This document shows positions 8,773 to 18,199 of a stretch of DNA of 64,000 bases, in pieces (within the stretch, counting starts at the first letter, position 1; every line of letters begins with the position of its first letter). Source of the stretch: Flavobacteriaceae bacterium (lineage in GTDB: Bacteria > Bacteroidota > Bacteroidia > Flavobacteriales > Flavobacteriaceae); NCBI GenBank assembly GCA_021648265.1, contig JAKITD010000002.1:58208-122207 (forward strand), read 5' to 3'. A model generated the notes under the pieces. That model had not been told where the DNA came from and searched no databases. It saw only the letters and a list, made by a program, of their open reading frames with translations. Position numbers and translations under genes: made by a program.

Positions 8773-10161
8773 ATGTCAACAACTACACAATTACCACATC
8801 ACAGAGAATTATTTGGACATCCAATAGGTCTGTTTGTATTATTCTTCACTGAAATGTGGGAACGTTTTTCTTATTATGGAATGCGAGCAATTTTAGTGCT
8901 TTATTTAGTTGGTTTAACAACCGCAGAAAATCCAGGATTAGGTTGGACAAAAGGAGAGGCATTGGCACTTTACGGCTGGTACACAATGATGGTTTATGTA
9001 ATGTCGATCCCTGGAGGAATTATAGCAGATAAACTTTTAGGTCAGAAAAAATCGGTTTTAGTTGGAGGTGTTTTACTTCTTTTTGGGCATAGTATTTTAG
9101 CTGTAGAAGAAATGTGGGCGTTTTACACAGGACTCGTATTAATTGTTTGTGGTGTTGGAATGTTAAAGCCAAATATCTCAACAATGGTAGGAGGTTTGTA
9201 TAAAAAAGGAGACATTAGAAGAGACAAAGGATTTACAATATTTTATATCGGAATTAACGTAGGAGCATTCCTTTCAAGTTTAATTGTTGGTTATGTTGGA
9301 GAAGTTTACGGTTGGCATTATGGTTTCGGTTTAGCTGGAATAGGAATGGCACTTGGAATTATTCAATACGTAGCAGGTCAAAAATATTTAAAGGATGTCG
9401 GTAATTTTTTAGGCGCTTCACAAAATGAAGAAGAAAAAGCATTACTAAATAAACCTCTTACTAAAATTGAAAAAGATAGAGTTATCGTTTTATTAATTTC
9501 ATTTTTAATAGTAATTGTGTTCTGGGGAGCTTTTGAACAAGCTGGTGGATTATTGAATATTTATACTATGGAAAAAACCAATAGAGTGCTTATGGGTTGG
9601 GAAATTCCAGCATCTTGGTTTCAGTCTTTAAATGCGATGTTTATTATTTTCTTAGGAACTGCGGTTGCTGCATTTTGGGCAAATAGAAAATTAAAAGGAA
9701 AGTTATCTACTTCACTTTTTAAAATGATTTTAGGATTAATTATAATGGGAACTGGATTCTTCTTTATGACAGGAGCAACAGCTCAGTTTGAAGCTACAGG
9801 AAGCTCAGCAATGTATTGGTTAGTATTGGCTTATTTATTTCATACAATTGGTGAACTATGTTTATCGCCAGTTGCATTGTCCTTTATTACAAAATTAGCT
9901 CCAGTAAAATACGCCTCCATAATGATGGGTGTTTATTTTGCAATGACAGGTTTCGGAAGTAAACTAGCAGGATTATTAGGAGAATGGTCTGAAAGTCTTG
10001 GGGAGTACACCATATTTACAGGGATTGCGATTTTTTGTGTTATTTTGGGAGGATTAGTTCTTCTAATCAGGCCTAAACTAGAAGTATTTACTCACGGTGT
10101 TGAAGACAACGAAGTGGAAATGCACGAAGCTGAAGGTTTCGATTTAGCAGAAGAAAAATAA
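8773..10161 (+). CDS. POT-family proton-coupled peptide transporter (first of two)
   Basis: 462-residue inner-membrane protein of the proton-dependent oligopeptide transporter family, with about 12-14 membrane helices. The ExxER motif of helix 1 is present (EMWERFSYYG), as are the cytoplasmic loop region GGIIADKLLG and the FYIGINVGAF signature. It should import di- and tripeptides with protons. A close relative follows immediately. A hairpin lies between them, so the second may be transcribed in part from its own promoter. Confidence 0.93.
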   Translation: MSTTTQLPHHRELFGHPIGLFVLFFTEMWERFSYYGMRAILVLYLVGLTTAENPGLGWTKGEALALYGWYTMMVYVMSIPGGIIADKLLGQKKSVLVGGVLLLFGHSILAVEEMWAFYTGLVLIVCGVGMLKPNISTMVGGLYKKGDIRRDKGFTIFYIGINVGAFLSSLIVGYVGEVYGWHYGFGLAGIGMALGIIQYVAGQKYLKDVGNFLGASQNEEEKALLNKPLTKIEKDRVIVLLISFLIVIVFWGAFEQAGGLLNIYTMEKTNRVLMGWEIPASWFQSLNAMFIIFLGTAVAAFWANRKLKGKLSTSLFKMILGLIIMGTGFFFMTGATAQFEATGSSAMYWLVLAYLFHTIGELCLSPVALSFITKLAPVKYASIMMGVYFAMTGFGSKLAGLLGEWSESLGEYTIFTGIAIFCVILGGLVLLIRPKLEVFTHGVEDNEVEMHEAEGFDLAEEK

Positions 10162-10168
10162 AAAAACA

Positions 10169-10200
10169 AAACCTCATAAACATAATGTATATGAGGTTTC
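10169..10200 (+). terminator. Hairpin between the two peptide transporters
   Basis: A 10-bp stem (AAACCTCATA at 10169-10178 with its complement at 10190-10199) and an 11-base loop, eight bases past the stop codon. The T run after it is weak, so it may be a partial terminator or an RNA stabiliser. Confidence 0.6.
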
Positions 10201-10231
10201 TTAATTAATATAAATTTTAAATTAAAATTAC

Positions 10232-11806
10232 ATGAGTTTAGCGAAGTATAAGTTTGAAGGAACTGAACTGAATAACCAGTTATTAATGGGACATCCTTCT
10301 GGGTTGTTTATTCTGTTTTTTACTGAAATGTGGGAACGTTTTTCTTATTATGGAATGCGAGCACTTTTAGTATTATTTTTAACTTCAGCTATATTAGATG
10401 GAGGTTGGGCTTGGAGCAGAGAAGAGGCAATGGGATTATATGGAACCTACACAATGCTAGTTTATTTCACCCCAATAATTGGAGGAATTTTAGCAGACAG
10501 ATTATTAGGTTATCGGACTGCCGTTGCGATTGGCGCATTAATTATGACTTTAGGTCATGCGTCTATGGCTTTTGACACACCTTGGAGTCTATATGTTGGA
10601 ATAGGGCTTTTAATTGCAGGTAATGGTTTGTTTAAGCCGAATATTACATCGATCATTAATGGAGTTTATAAAAATGCCCAAGAAAAAAAAGATGGTGCTT
10701 TTACCATTTTTTATATGGGTGTAAATGCAGGAGCGTTTTTAGGAATTATGCTTTGTGGTTATATTGGAGAAACTAAAGGATGGCATTTTGGCTTTGGATT
10801 GGCTGGAATATTTATGTTCTTAGGAATGTTACAATTCTGGTTTTCTCAAAAGATATTTGGTAATGTTGGTTTATCTCCTTCAAAAACAGTTGATTTATCT
10901 GATGCGATAACTGCTGAGGATAAAATTGAAAATAACGAAGTAGTAGTTTCAGATAATGTTCAAAGAGATCGTTATATTGTAGTTGGTATTTTAGCAATAT
11001 TTACCGTTTTCTTTTGGGCAGCTTTTGAACAAGCCGGTGGTTCTATGACCATTTTTGCAAAGGATTATACCAATCGAGTACTAGAAGGTAGTTCTGCTAA
11101 TGTTTTTAGAATTGCTAATACATTACTTACTATAGTTCCTTTAGCAATTATCACTTATGTGTTGCTTCAATTATTTAAGATTACTTTTAAAAAGTATGCA
11201 TTATCAAATACCTTCTTAGGTATTAGTTTTGTTATTATTTGGTATATAGTAATTACCATGTTAACAGAGCAGTTTAGTCAAGATTCTACAGAGATTCCAG
11301 CTTCTTGGTTTGGAATTTTAAATTCATTTTATATTATTGCTTTTGCTCCGTTATTTTCTAAAATATGGGAGAGTAAATTCAATCCGCCAGCTACCGTTAA
11401 ATTCGGGATAGGTTTGATTTTGTTAGGCTTAGGTTTCGGTGTTTTAGCGTATGGCTCTGCAAGCATTCCTCAAGGGGCACAGACTGCCTCTGTGAGTATT
11501 ATTTGGTTGATTTTAGCATACTTATTACATACTTTAGGAGAACTTAGTTTATCGCCAGTTGGTCTGTCATATGTTTCAAAATTGGTTCCAGCCAAAAAAA
11601 TTGCGATGATGTTTGGACTTTGGTATATTGCAGTTGGTATGGGGAATAAACTAGCAGGTTCTATGGGAGGAATGATTGATTCAATTACTGCGGAATATTC
11701 TATGAGTACTTTCTTTTTAATATTTACATTTATACCTATTATCGCGGGACTAATTGTAATGGGATTAACTCCTGTGGTTAAAAAATTAATGCACGGAGTA
11801 AAGTAA
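10232..11806 (+). CDS. POT-family proton-coupled peptide transporter (second of two)
   Basis: 524-residue paralogue of the preceding transporter, with the same ExxER helix-1 block (EMWERFSYYGMRA) and FYMGVNAGAF signature. It is about 60 residues longer, mostly from a charged cytoplasmic linker near residues 205-245 and an extra hydrophobic segment around residues 290-350. Both keep the membrane core, so both look functional. The pair probably differs in substrate range or affinity. Together with the upstream DPP4-like protease they form a peptide-use neighbourhood. Confidence 0.93.
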   Translation: MSLAKYKFEGTELNNQLLMGHPSGLFILFFTEMWERFSYYGMRALLVLFLTSAILDGGWAWSREEAMGLYGTYTMLVYFTPIIGGILADRLLGYRTAVAIGALIMTLGHASMAFDTPWSLYVGIGLLIAGNGLFKPNITSIINGVYKNAQEKKDGAFTIFYMGVNAGAFLGIMLCGYIGETKGWHFGFGLAGIFMFLGMLQFWFSQKIFGNVGLSPSKTVDLSDAITAEDKIENNEVVVSDNVQRDRYIVVGILAIFTVFFWAAFEQAGGSMTIFAKDYTNRVLEGSSANVFRIANTLLTIVPLAIITYVLLQLFKITFKKYALSNTFLGISFVIIWYIVITMLTEQFSQDSTEIPASWFGILNSFYIIAFAPLFSKIWESKFNPPATVKFGIGLILLGLGFGVLAYGSASIPQGAQTASVSIIWLILAYLLHTLGELSLSPVGLSYVSKLVPAKKIAMMFGLWYIAVGMGNKLAGSMGGMIDSITAEYSMSTFFLIFTFIPIIAGLIVMGLTPVVKKLMHGVK

Positions 11807-11834
11807 TTATTTTACAAACGGCATAAACAGCAAT

Positions 11835-11860
11835 AAACGCTCCTTTAGGAGCGTTTTTTT
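11835..11860 (+). terminator. Intrinsic terminator after peptide transporters
   Basis: AAACGCTCC stem with its complement GGAGCGTTT closing a TTTA loop, followed by a run of seven or more T. It lies about 30 bases after the second transporter stop. Confidence 0.9.
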
Positions 11861-11882
11861 AAAAGAATTAAATACATATATA

Positions 11883-12422
11883 ATGAAAAAAATAGTACTT
11901 ATCGCATTTGTTTTAATAGGAATTACTAAACTTAATGCACAAGATAAAATCCAATGGATGTCAATGAATGAAGCCTTAGCAGCTCAAAAAGAAACTCCTA
12001 AAAAAATATTCATGGATGTTTATACCGATTGGTGTGGACCTTGTAAATTACTGGATAAAAACACTTTTCAGAATAATACAGTAGCAAAATTTGTAAATGA
12101 TAATTACTATGCTGTAAAGTTTAATGCTGAAGGTACTGAAGAAATCACCTACCAAGATTTCACCTATACCAATCCAAATCATAAGGCTGGAAGAAAAGGT
12201 AGAAACTCACAACATTTGTTGGCTAATGCTTTAAAGATAACAGGTTATCCTACCATCGTTTTCTTTGACGAAAAAGGGGAGTTAATCCAACCAGTTGTGG
12301 GTTATAAAACACCAGCACAAATTGAAATCTATTTAAAAATGATTACCAACGATGATTATTTAAAACTAACAACTGGTGAAGCTTGGCAGAAATACCAAGA
12401 AAATTTTAAAGGTACATTTTAA
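11883..12422 (+). CDS. Exported thioredoxin-fold protein
   Basis: 179 residues with a signal peptide ending near LNAQ (residue 20). A thioredoxin_7-type domain holds the redox motif DWCGPCK near residue 55 and the cis-proline region GYPTIVFF near residue 120. It probably reduces or isomerises disulphides in the periplasm, or supplies electrons to cytochrome or envelope enzymes. It stands alone between two terminators. The lysine- and glutamine-rich insert between the CxxC and the cis-Pro (around residues 80-110) is longer than in classical thioredoxin. Confidence 0.88.
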   Translation: MKKIVLIAFVLIGITKLNAQDKIQWMSMNEALAAQKETPKKIFMDVYTDWCGPCKLLDKNTFQNNTVAKFVNDNYYAVKFNAEGTEEITYQDFTYTNPNHKAGRKGRNSQHLLANALKITGYPTIVFFDEKGELIQPVVGYKTPAQIEIYLKMITNDDYLKLTTGEAWQKYQENFKGTF

Positions 12423-12446
12423 ATAAAATTCCATACTTCAAGTCCC

Positions 12447-12474
12447 AAATTCCAAAAGGATGTCATTGGAATTT
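12447..12474. terminator. Hairpin between thioredoxin and comEC genes
   Basis: A 9-bp stem (AAATTCCAA with TTGGAATTT) with a 10-base loop lies between two convergent genes. The following sequence is T-rich but not a clean run. Confidence 0.55.
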
Positions 12475-12480
12475 GTGATT

Positions 12481-14520
12481 TTATTTTTGTAATTTAAATA
12501 CATACGCTCCCTCTTTTCCAGTATAGTGAAAAGGGAGCTTTTTTTCTTTACAAGTTTGTTGCCAACGCTTTACATACGAGGTGTAATTATTTCCATCTGC
12601 AATAATTAATTTGGGTTGAAGGCTGTCAATTAAGCGTTCTAAATTTACTTTCGGACTTAAAGATAAAAGCACCATATCGATGTTTCTGTTTTTTGGATAA
12701 ACTCCCAAGCTATCTAAAATTAAAATGTTTTTATCATTATAAGAAACTACTTGAGGTAGCTTTTTTTCTGAATAATCATCAATTCCATTAGCAACTCGAT
12801 ACCCTTTTAAAGGATAGCTTTCTTTATAATTTTTAGAAGTATCGCTTTTGAATAATTGAAGTTTTGACCCATTTTTATACCCGATTAAAGTCTGTCTGCT
12901 TTTCTGAAATATAATGAGTTGGTTTTCAGCATTAGAATAGTTATCAAAAATAAAAATACCAATTAAAATAACAAGACTAGCCAAACTGTAAAGGATGTAT
13001 TTCGGTTTTTTATTCTTCCAAATTAATAAGGTAAAAATGATAAATACATAGCTAAAAATTGCCTTTTCTGAACTAAAATGAATGTCCTGTATTAAAAATG
13101 ATTCCTGATTGGCAATCCAATTTACAAACCAATTTAAACCTTTTATAATATAGTTATAAGCAATAGCAATCCAATCTGGTAGTGCATTTAACAACGCTAG
13201 AGTAATCACAAATATTCCGAAGCCTAATACAATTCCTAAAAAAGGAAGAATCACAATATTAGTAAGAAAAAACAATCCAGGAAACTGATGAAAATAAAAT
13301 AAGCTCAGTGGGATAATTCCAATTTGAGCTGCAATGGTTACGGTGAGAATTCCCCAGCCTTTTTTTAGGAAATAGTTAGTTGGATAATACATTCTGTTTA
13401 GCATTGGGAGTATCCAAAGTATAAAGAAAACAGCCAAATAACTTAGTTGAAATCCAACATGAAACAACCACATAGGATTCACTAATAAAAGCACAAAATA
13501 AGAAAGGAACATCGTGTTAATCGAGTTGGTGTCACGATTGATCATCTTCGCAAAAGCAAAAAACGAAAACATAGTTACTGCTCTAAGCACCGATGGAGAT
13601 AAACCTGTTATAAACGCAAAACCCCAAAGGCAAATAACAATCATAATAGGAATAATGATTTTTCCTTTTTTGAAATACTTAAAAGGACTAAATAAAAATT
13701 GAAGTATAAAAAACACAATACCCACATGCAAACCTGAAACCGCTAAAATATGAATCGCACCTGCGGCTGCATACTCACTAAACATTTCTTTGCTAATATC
13801 CTTCCGTTGCCCTAAAATTAATGCTTGAATAATAGAAAGCTCATCTGGTGTAATTGGACTTTCCTTTAGCTTGTTAATAATGAGGTTTCTTGCTTTTTCT
13901 GCGGTTCCTCTAAGGGTTGATTTACCTTCAAATTTGTGTAAAATATCAATATTAGTGATGCGTGATTGATGATACACACCCAATGTTTTCATATACTTCG
14001 AATAATCAAACTGATGCGGATTTAAAGGTGAATTAATTAAGTGAAGAGTGGAAGAAATAAGAAGAACAGCATCAATAATTAAGGGAGAATTCAATGAATC
14101 TTTTTTAATGTTTAAAAGGATTTTTCCTTTGGTTTTCAATTGATTAATAGAGTTAATTTCCGCTATATATTTGTGATTATAAGTGTCTGTTTTTAAAACT
14201 TCTTTAATTTTTAATTGAAATAAATTGTTTTCAGAATTTGTTGATATTGAATGTGAATAATGATCTTCTTGAAACTCGGGTAATCGAACTTGGTAACTTA
14301 CTGTGCCAAGAAAGAAGAAACAGGTATAAGTAATGATTCCAAAAACTGCATTCTGAAACAATTGCTTTCTAGCTAGAAGCCAAGCAATAAAAAGACAAAA
14401 AATAAAAGATGCAAATATATAAAACGGAAGAAAGGAATTCTTCAAAAAAATATGTGACACCAATATGCCAGCCGTCAACAAGAAAGAGAATTTTACAACC
14501 GAAAAATTAACGAATTTCAT
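12481..14520 (-). CDS. comEC: ComEC/Rec2-family DNA uptake channel protein
   Basis: 679-residue inner-membrane protein. Two N-terminal helices and a DUF4131 (OB-like) domain (about residues 1-200) precede the competence domain with the AVSGLHVGI motif (about residue 255) and about ten membrane helices up to residue 500. The C-terminal 170 residues follow the layout of the beta-lactamase-like domain, but no HxHxDH zinc motif is present, so nuclease activity in this domain is doubtful; this truncated form is common in Bacteroidota. The family carries single-stranded DNA across the inner membrane in natural transformation. Single gene with no competence partners nearby. Confidence 0.88.
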   Translation of the reverse strand: MKFVNFSVVKFSFLLTAGILVSHIFLKNSFLPFYIFASFIFCLFIAWLLARKQLFQNAVFGIITYTCFFFLGTVSYQVRLPEFQEDHYSHSISTNSENNLFQLKIKEVLKTDTYNHKYIAEINSINQLKTKGKILLNIKKDSLNSPLIIDAVLLISSTLHLINSPLNPHQFDYSKYMKTLGVYHQSRITNIDILHKFEGKSTLRGTAEKARNLIINKLKESPITPDELSIIQALILGQRKDISKEMFSEYAAAGAIHILAVSGLHVGIVFFILQFLFSPFKYFKKGKIIIPIMIVICLWGFAFITGLSPSVLRAVTMFSFFAFAKMINRDTNSINTMFLSYFVLLLVNPMWLFHVGFQLSYLAVFFILWILPMLNRMYYPTNYFLKKGWGILTVTIAAQIGIIPLSLFYFHQFPGLFFLTNIVILPFLGIVLGFGIFVITLALLNALPDWIAIAYNYIIKGLNWFVNWIANQESFLIQDIHFSSEKAIFSYVFIIFTLLIWKNKKPKYILYSLASLVILIGIFIFDNYSNAENQLIIFQKSRQTLIGYKNGSKLQLFKSDTSKNYKESYPLKGYRVANGIDDYSEKKLPQVVSYNDKNILILDSLGVYPKNRNIDMVLLSLSPKVNLERLIDSLQPKLIIADGNNYTSYVKRWQQTCKEKKLPFHYTGKEGAYVFKLQK

Positions 14521-14816
14521 TTATAATTAAAATTAGGCAATGCTTAATTTTAATTGAGGAGTAGTCTCAAATATAAGGGTTTATTATTTACTATAAAGAA
14601 AAATTTTAAATGAGGCAGTAAAAAATCAAAACAAATAAGACATTGAGCTATCTATTATAGTTAAAAACATTTATTAAATTAACATAATCTAATTTAAGTG
14701 TTAAAATTACTTGTTTATGTTTTTTTATAGTTTTGGGATACAGATATTCTATTGTGAAAATTATTTTGCATTTCCCCTTAGAGCCTTAATTTTTTTTAAC
14801 TTTTAACAAATACATA

Positions 14817-14954
14817 ATGAGAAGTTTAATTTTTATGGCTTGTACCCTAAATATAGGCTGTAGCAAAGAAACTAAAGAAGAGATAGAGGATTCGTTAATA
14901 GGTAAATGGCAGTTAATTGAAAAATCACGAGCTAAATGGTTCGTGTTTTTGTAA
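14817..14954 (+). pseudogene. Truncated lipocalin-like lipoprotein (5' fragment)
   Basis: An ATG at 14817 opens 45 codons that read as a lipoprotein signal with lipobox (NIGC, Cys at residue 15), a short acidic linker and LIGKWQLIE, the first strand of many Bacteroidota lipocalin-like domains. The frame then loses similarity (SRAKWFVFL) and stops at 14952. A whole lipocalin-like protein would be 130-160 residues, so about the last 100 codons have been lost. The convergent NlpC/P60 gene starts its 3' end 16 bases further on, so a deletion probably joined the two. Confidence 0.55.
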
Positions 14955-14969
14955 CATTCAACAAAAAAA

Positions 14970-15521
14970 TTAGATAATCCTTCGAGCTTCCACAAAGGTT
15001 TTTCTCCAATAGCTTTCATTTAAAGAAGAATTAATAACCCCACGAGTTGTGGATGCGTGAATAAAAAACACCTCACCTTTTTTTACATTGGTTACTATGC
15101 CAACATGATTTACTCGGTTTTTAGATTTACCAGTTTTAAAGAAAAGCAAATCTCCTTTTGTAACTTTTTTTAAGGAAACTGCTTTCCCTTGTTTTGCCAT
15201 GTCTCTGGAAACACGAGGTAAATTAACATCCTCTTTTCCGTAAGCAACATAAACCAATCCAGAGCAATCCATACCTTTTTTGGTAGTCCCTCCAAATTTA
15301 TATTTGGTTCCTTCAAAAGTTTTTGCAGTTTTTATGATGTTAGAAACTGTTTTGCTTCCAGAAGATTTATTTGTTCTTTCTGAAGCTTTTTTATTGGATT
15401 TAGCAGCAGTTTTTTTAGAACTAGTTTTATGGATTTTAGTTCGGCTTGACGTTGATTTTTTAGAACTTCCACAGGAAACTAATAATATTGAAAGGAAAAT
15501 AAGTAGGAAAATTTTTTTCAT
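14970..15521 (-). CDS. NlpC/P60-family (C40) lipoprotein hydrolase
   Basis: 183 residues from the ATG at 15521; an upstream in-frame ATG at 15551 would add ten residues before the signal peptide and is less likely. The lipobox is LLVSC, giving an outer- or inner-membrane lipoprotein. A Lys/Ser-rich linker leads to the C40 peptidase domain, with catalytic Cys in GMDCSGLV, His in NHVGIV and the polar residue in FIHAST. It should cut peptidoglycan stem peptides in wall growth or recycling. The protein is short for the family, which is usual for the Bacteroidota single-domain form. Confidence 0.88.
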   Translation of the reverse strand: MKKIFLLIFLSILLVSCGSSKKSTSSRTKIHKTSSKKTAAKSNKKASERTNKSSGSKTVSNIIKTAKTFEGTKYKFGGTTKKGMDCSGLVYVAYGKEDVNLPRVSRDMAKQGKAVSLKKVTKGDLLFFKTGKSKNRVNHVGIVTNVKKGEVFFIHASTTRGVINSSLNESYWRKTFVEARRII

Positions 15522-15823
15522 ATTTTGAAATATTTGGGTGTTTTTTGTCATTCAGAAGGAGGTACGTCCCGATAATTATCGGGAGAAGAATCTTTAAATG
15601 GCTCTACCCTTATTTTAATGGAATTATCCACAATTTTTTAATGAGCTGTTATACTTCTTTTGTTTATTTGTTTAATCGTTAGTACTATTTATAAACGAAT
15701 ACACGATTAAACCCTGAAACCATTTTATTTTTTAAACGCAACTATTTTTTATTTTCCGCTAAATTCGGGGTAGAACCCTTTAATTATAAGTTTTAAACAG
15801 TTTTATTAATTATCAAAACGGTC
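15522..15823. repeat. Gene-free stretch with dispersed palindromic repeat
   Basis: No gene is visible. Bases 15547-15593 form a dispersed element: it opens with GTCATTCAGAAGG, contains the perfect 16-bp palindrome CCCGATAATTATCGGG (15568-15583) and closes with AGAAGAATCT. The same ends occur in inverted order at 24201-24234. Confidence 0.65.
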
Positions 15824-16939
15824 TTAGTTCTTTATAGAATCCACAATCAATCCAGCCGTTTTTTCACTAGCACCAACACCACCTAATTTTTGTTCTAAAT
15901 CGTAATATTCTAAAAACAAAACAGCTCTATTATAATCATTCAATATTTTATCTAACTCTTCCTTTAAACGTTTTTTGTTGAATTCAGTTTGAATTAATTC
16001 AGTCACAACTTCTTTATCCAAGATTAAATTAACTAACGAAATGTATTTCAGTTTAATAATTCGTTTGGCAATTTCATACGAAATTCTATTTCCAGAATAA
16101 CAAACCACTTGTGGCACTTTAAATAAAGCAGTTTCTAAAGTTGCTGTACCAGAAGTCACCAAAGCAGCATAAGAAACACTCAGTAAATCGTAGGTTTTAT
16201 TGAGTAATAAATGAACGTTTTTAATTTTAATAAAAGGCTGATAAAAACTTTCGTCCTGACTAGGCGCACCAGCAATTACAAATTGATAATCGGTGTAATC
16301 ACTCACAACACTTAACATTACTTCCAACATTTTTGAAATTTCTTGCTTTCTGCTTCCTGGAAGTAGAGCAATAATTGGTCGGTCATCTAGGTTGTTTTCT
16401 TTCCTAAAAATCACTTCATCTATTTGTTTTCGATGAGCGATTTCATCAATTAAGGGATGTCCCACAAAATGTACGGGAAATTGATGTTTGTCTTCATAAA
16501 AATCTTTTTCAAAAGGAAGTATCACATACATCGCATCTACATCGCGTTTAATGTCTTTGATTCTACCTTCTTTCCATGCCCAAATTTGAGGCGAAATATA
16601 ATAATGAGTTTTAATGCCTTTTTGTTTTGCCCATTTAGCAATTCGCATATTAAAACCAGGATAATCTATAAATATAATTACATCTGGATTAAACTCTTCA
16701 ATGTCTTTTTTACATAATGAAATATTTCTGAAAATGGTTCTTAAGTTAAAAAGCACTTCCACAAAACCCATAAAGGCAAGATCACGATAATGTTTTACCA
16801 ATGTGCCTCCAACTTTTTCCATTAACTCTCCACCCCAATAGCGAATGTTAGCATCCTTATCTTTTAAATAAAGTGCCTTCATTAAATTGGCTCCGTGTAA
16901 ATCGCCCGAAGCTTCTCCTGCTATGATGTAGTATTTCAT
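15824..16939 (-). CDS. lpxB: Lipid-A-disaccharide synthase
   Basis: 371 residues, the normal LpxB length. The N-terminus MKYYIIAGEASGDLHGAN is diagnostic; further motifs are the IDYPGFN region and the GSRKQEI and SGTATLE stretches of this GT19 glycosyltransferase. It joins UDP-diacylglucosamine and lipid X to make the lipid A disaccharide at the cytosolic face of the inner membrane. Third gene of an apparent minus-strand operon after surE and a small membrane protein, a frequent order in flavobacteria. Confidence 0.95.
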   Translation of the reverse strand: MKYYIIAGEASGDLHGANLMKALYLKDKDANIRYWGGELMEKVGGTLVKHYRDLAFMGFVEVLFNLRTIFRNISLCKKDIEEFNPDVIIFIDYPGFNMRIAKWAKQKGIKTHYYISPQIWAWKEGRIKDIKRDVDAMYVILPFEKDFYEDKHQFPVHFVGHPLIDEIAHRKQIDEVIFRKENNLDDRPIIALLPGSRKQEISKMLEVMLSVVSDYTDYQFVIAGAPSQDESFYQPFIKIKNVHLLLNKTYDLLSVSYAALVTSGTATLETALFKVPQVVCYSGNRISYEIAKRIIKLKYISLVNLILDKEVVTELIQTEFNKKRLKEELDKILNDYNRAVLFLEYYDLEQKLGGVGASEKTAGLIVDSIKN

Positions 16940-16980
16940 TTAGATGGTTTTATGCTTTAAGTTTTTTTTATTTGATTGTT

Positions 16981-17268
16981 TTAATAAAACTTAGTAATCA
17001 ATATAATTATTGCGCTAACAACGGTTGCTAAAACAACTCCTCTTGCTCTATAAAATTGATTCTTCTTCAAAAATATAAAAAAAACAAATAAATTTAAAAT
17101 AGCTCCTAAAGCGATAATGTTTCCAAAAACATCTTGTAATAATGCATTTTTAATAGTTTCCTCAAGACCATAATCCGAGAAAAAATAAATATATAAATAG
17201 CTTCCAGTGACGTTTGCTATCAGCCCAATTAGTAAGCCGAAAATTACTTCTTTTTTTATAGTGTCCAA
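16981..17268 (-). CDS. Small membrane protein of unknown function
   Basis: 95 residues with three predicted membrane helices (about residues 8-30, 45-68 and 75-92) and a lysine/arginine-rich loop (KKNQFYRARG) before the last helix. The ATG lies inside the last codons of surE (13-base overlap), so translation is coupled. It is conserved between surE and lpxB in related genomes as far as I recall, but I know of no function. Confidence 0.8.
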   Translation of the reverse strand: MDTIKKEVIFGLLIGLIANVTGSYLYIYFFSDYGLEETIKNALLQDVFGNIIALGAILNLFVFFIFLKKNQFYRARGVVLATVVSAIIILITKFY

Positions 17269-18032
17269 TTATTTATGTCTTTTATGGCATGATGCGCGGT
17301 TAAATCAAATTGTACAGGAACAACAGAAACATATCCGTTTTCTAAAGCCCATTCGTCGGTATCTTTTCCTTCGTCTTCATTAATAAATTTTCCGGTAAGC
17401 CAGTAATAATCTCTACCTAAAGGGTTGGTGCGTTTGTCAAATTCTTCGGACCAATGTCCTTTTGCTTGTCGGCATACTTTAATTCCTTTTATGTTTTTTC
17501 CTGAAAGTTTTGGGATATTAACGTTTAAAACTACTCCTTTTGGCAACCCATTTTCAAGGCATTCCGAAACTACTTTTTTTATAAATTTTTCGGAAGGCTC
17601 AAAATTTGCCTCCAATGAATAATCTAATAAAGAAAAACCAATAGACGGAATTCCTTGCGTTCCTGCTTCAACTGCGGCGCTCATGGTTCCGCTATAAATC
17701 ACATTGATAGACGAATTGCTTCCGTGGTTAATACCGCTTACACAAAGATCTGGTTTGCGTTTTAATATTTCATTTACAGCAATTTTCACACAATCGGCGG
17801 GAGTTCCGCTGCAAGTAAATTCTTTTTGAGGCGCATCTTTTTCAATGGTAATTGGTTCACAGTAAAGCGTATCATTAATAGTAATAGCGTGTCCCATTCC
17901 GCTTTGTGGAGCATCGGGAGCTACGACAATTACATCGCCAAAAGAGTTCATGATTTCAATAAGAAATCGAATTCCTGGTGCATTAATTCCATCATCATTA
18001 GTAATTAATATAAGAGGTTTTTTTGAAAGCAT
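17256..18032 (-). CDS. surE: 5'/3'-nucleotidase SurE
   Basis: 258 residues. The metal-binding start LITNDDGINAPGI, the SGMGHA loop and SGINHGSN motif are all present, as in active SurE phosphatases. It hydrolyses nucleoside 5'- and 3'-monophosphates in the cytosol and is tied to stationary-phase survival. First gene of the surE - membrane protein - lpxB transcription unit; divergent from the Prc protease gene, with 167 bases between. Confidence 0.95.
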   Translation of the reverse strand: MLSKKPLILITNDDGINAPGIRFLIEIMNSFGDVIVVAPDAPQSGMGHAITINDTLYCEPITIEKDAPQKEFTCSGTPADCVKIAVNEILKRKPDLCVSGINHGSNSSINVIYSGTMSAAVEAGTQGIPSIGFSLLDYSLEANFEPSEKFIKKVVSECLENGLPKGVVLNVNIPKLSGKNIKGIKVCRQAKGHWSEEFDKRTNPLGRDYYWLTGKFINEDEGKDTDEWALENGYVSVVPVQFDLTAHHAIKDINNWTL

Positions 18033-18199
18033 TTTATAGTTTTAAATCAAAAAGCTAAAGTACATAATAATATTTTTCAGATGGTATTATTAAAAGGGGA
18101 TTGTAATTAATAATTGGTTTAACAAAAAATTAGTAGCTCAACATATAAATTGGCACGATATTTTGTATAAATTAGTCCACAGTAAATTAAAATAAGAAA

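Noticed and set aside
14786..15019. 77-codon frame on the minus strand overlapping the end of the NlpC/P60 gene
   Set aside because: It overlaps the real gene in another frame and opposes the lipocalin-like fragment; its sequence has no family likeness.
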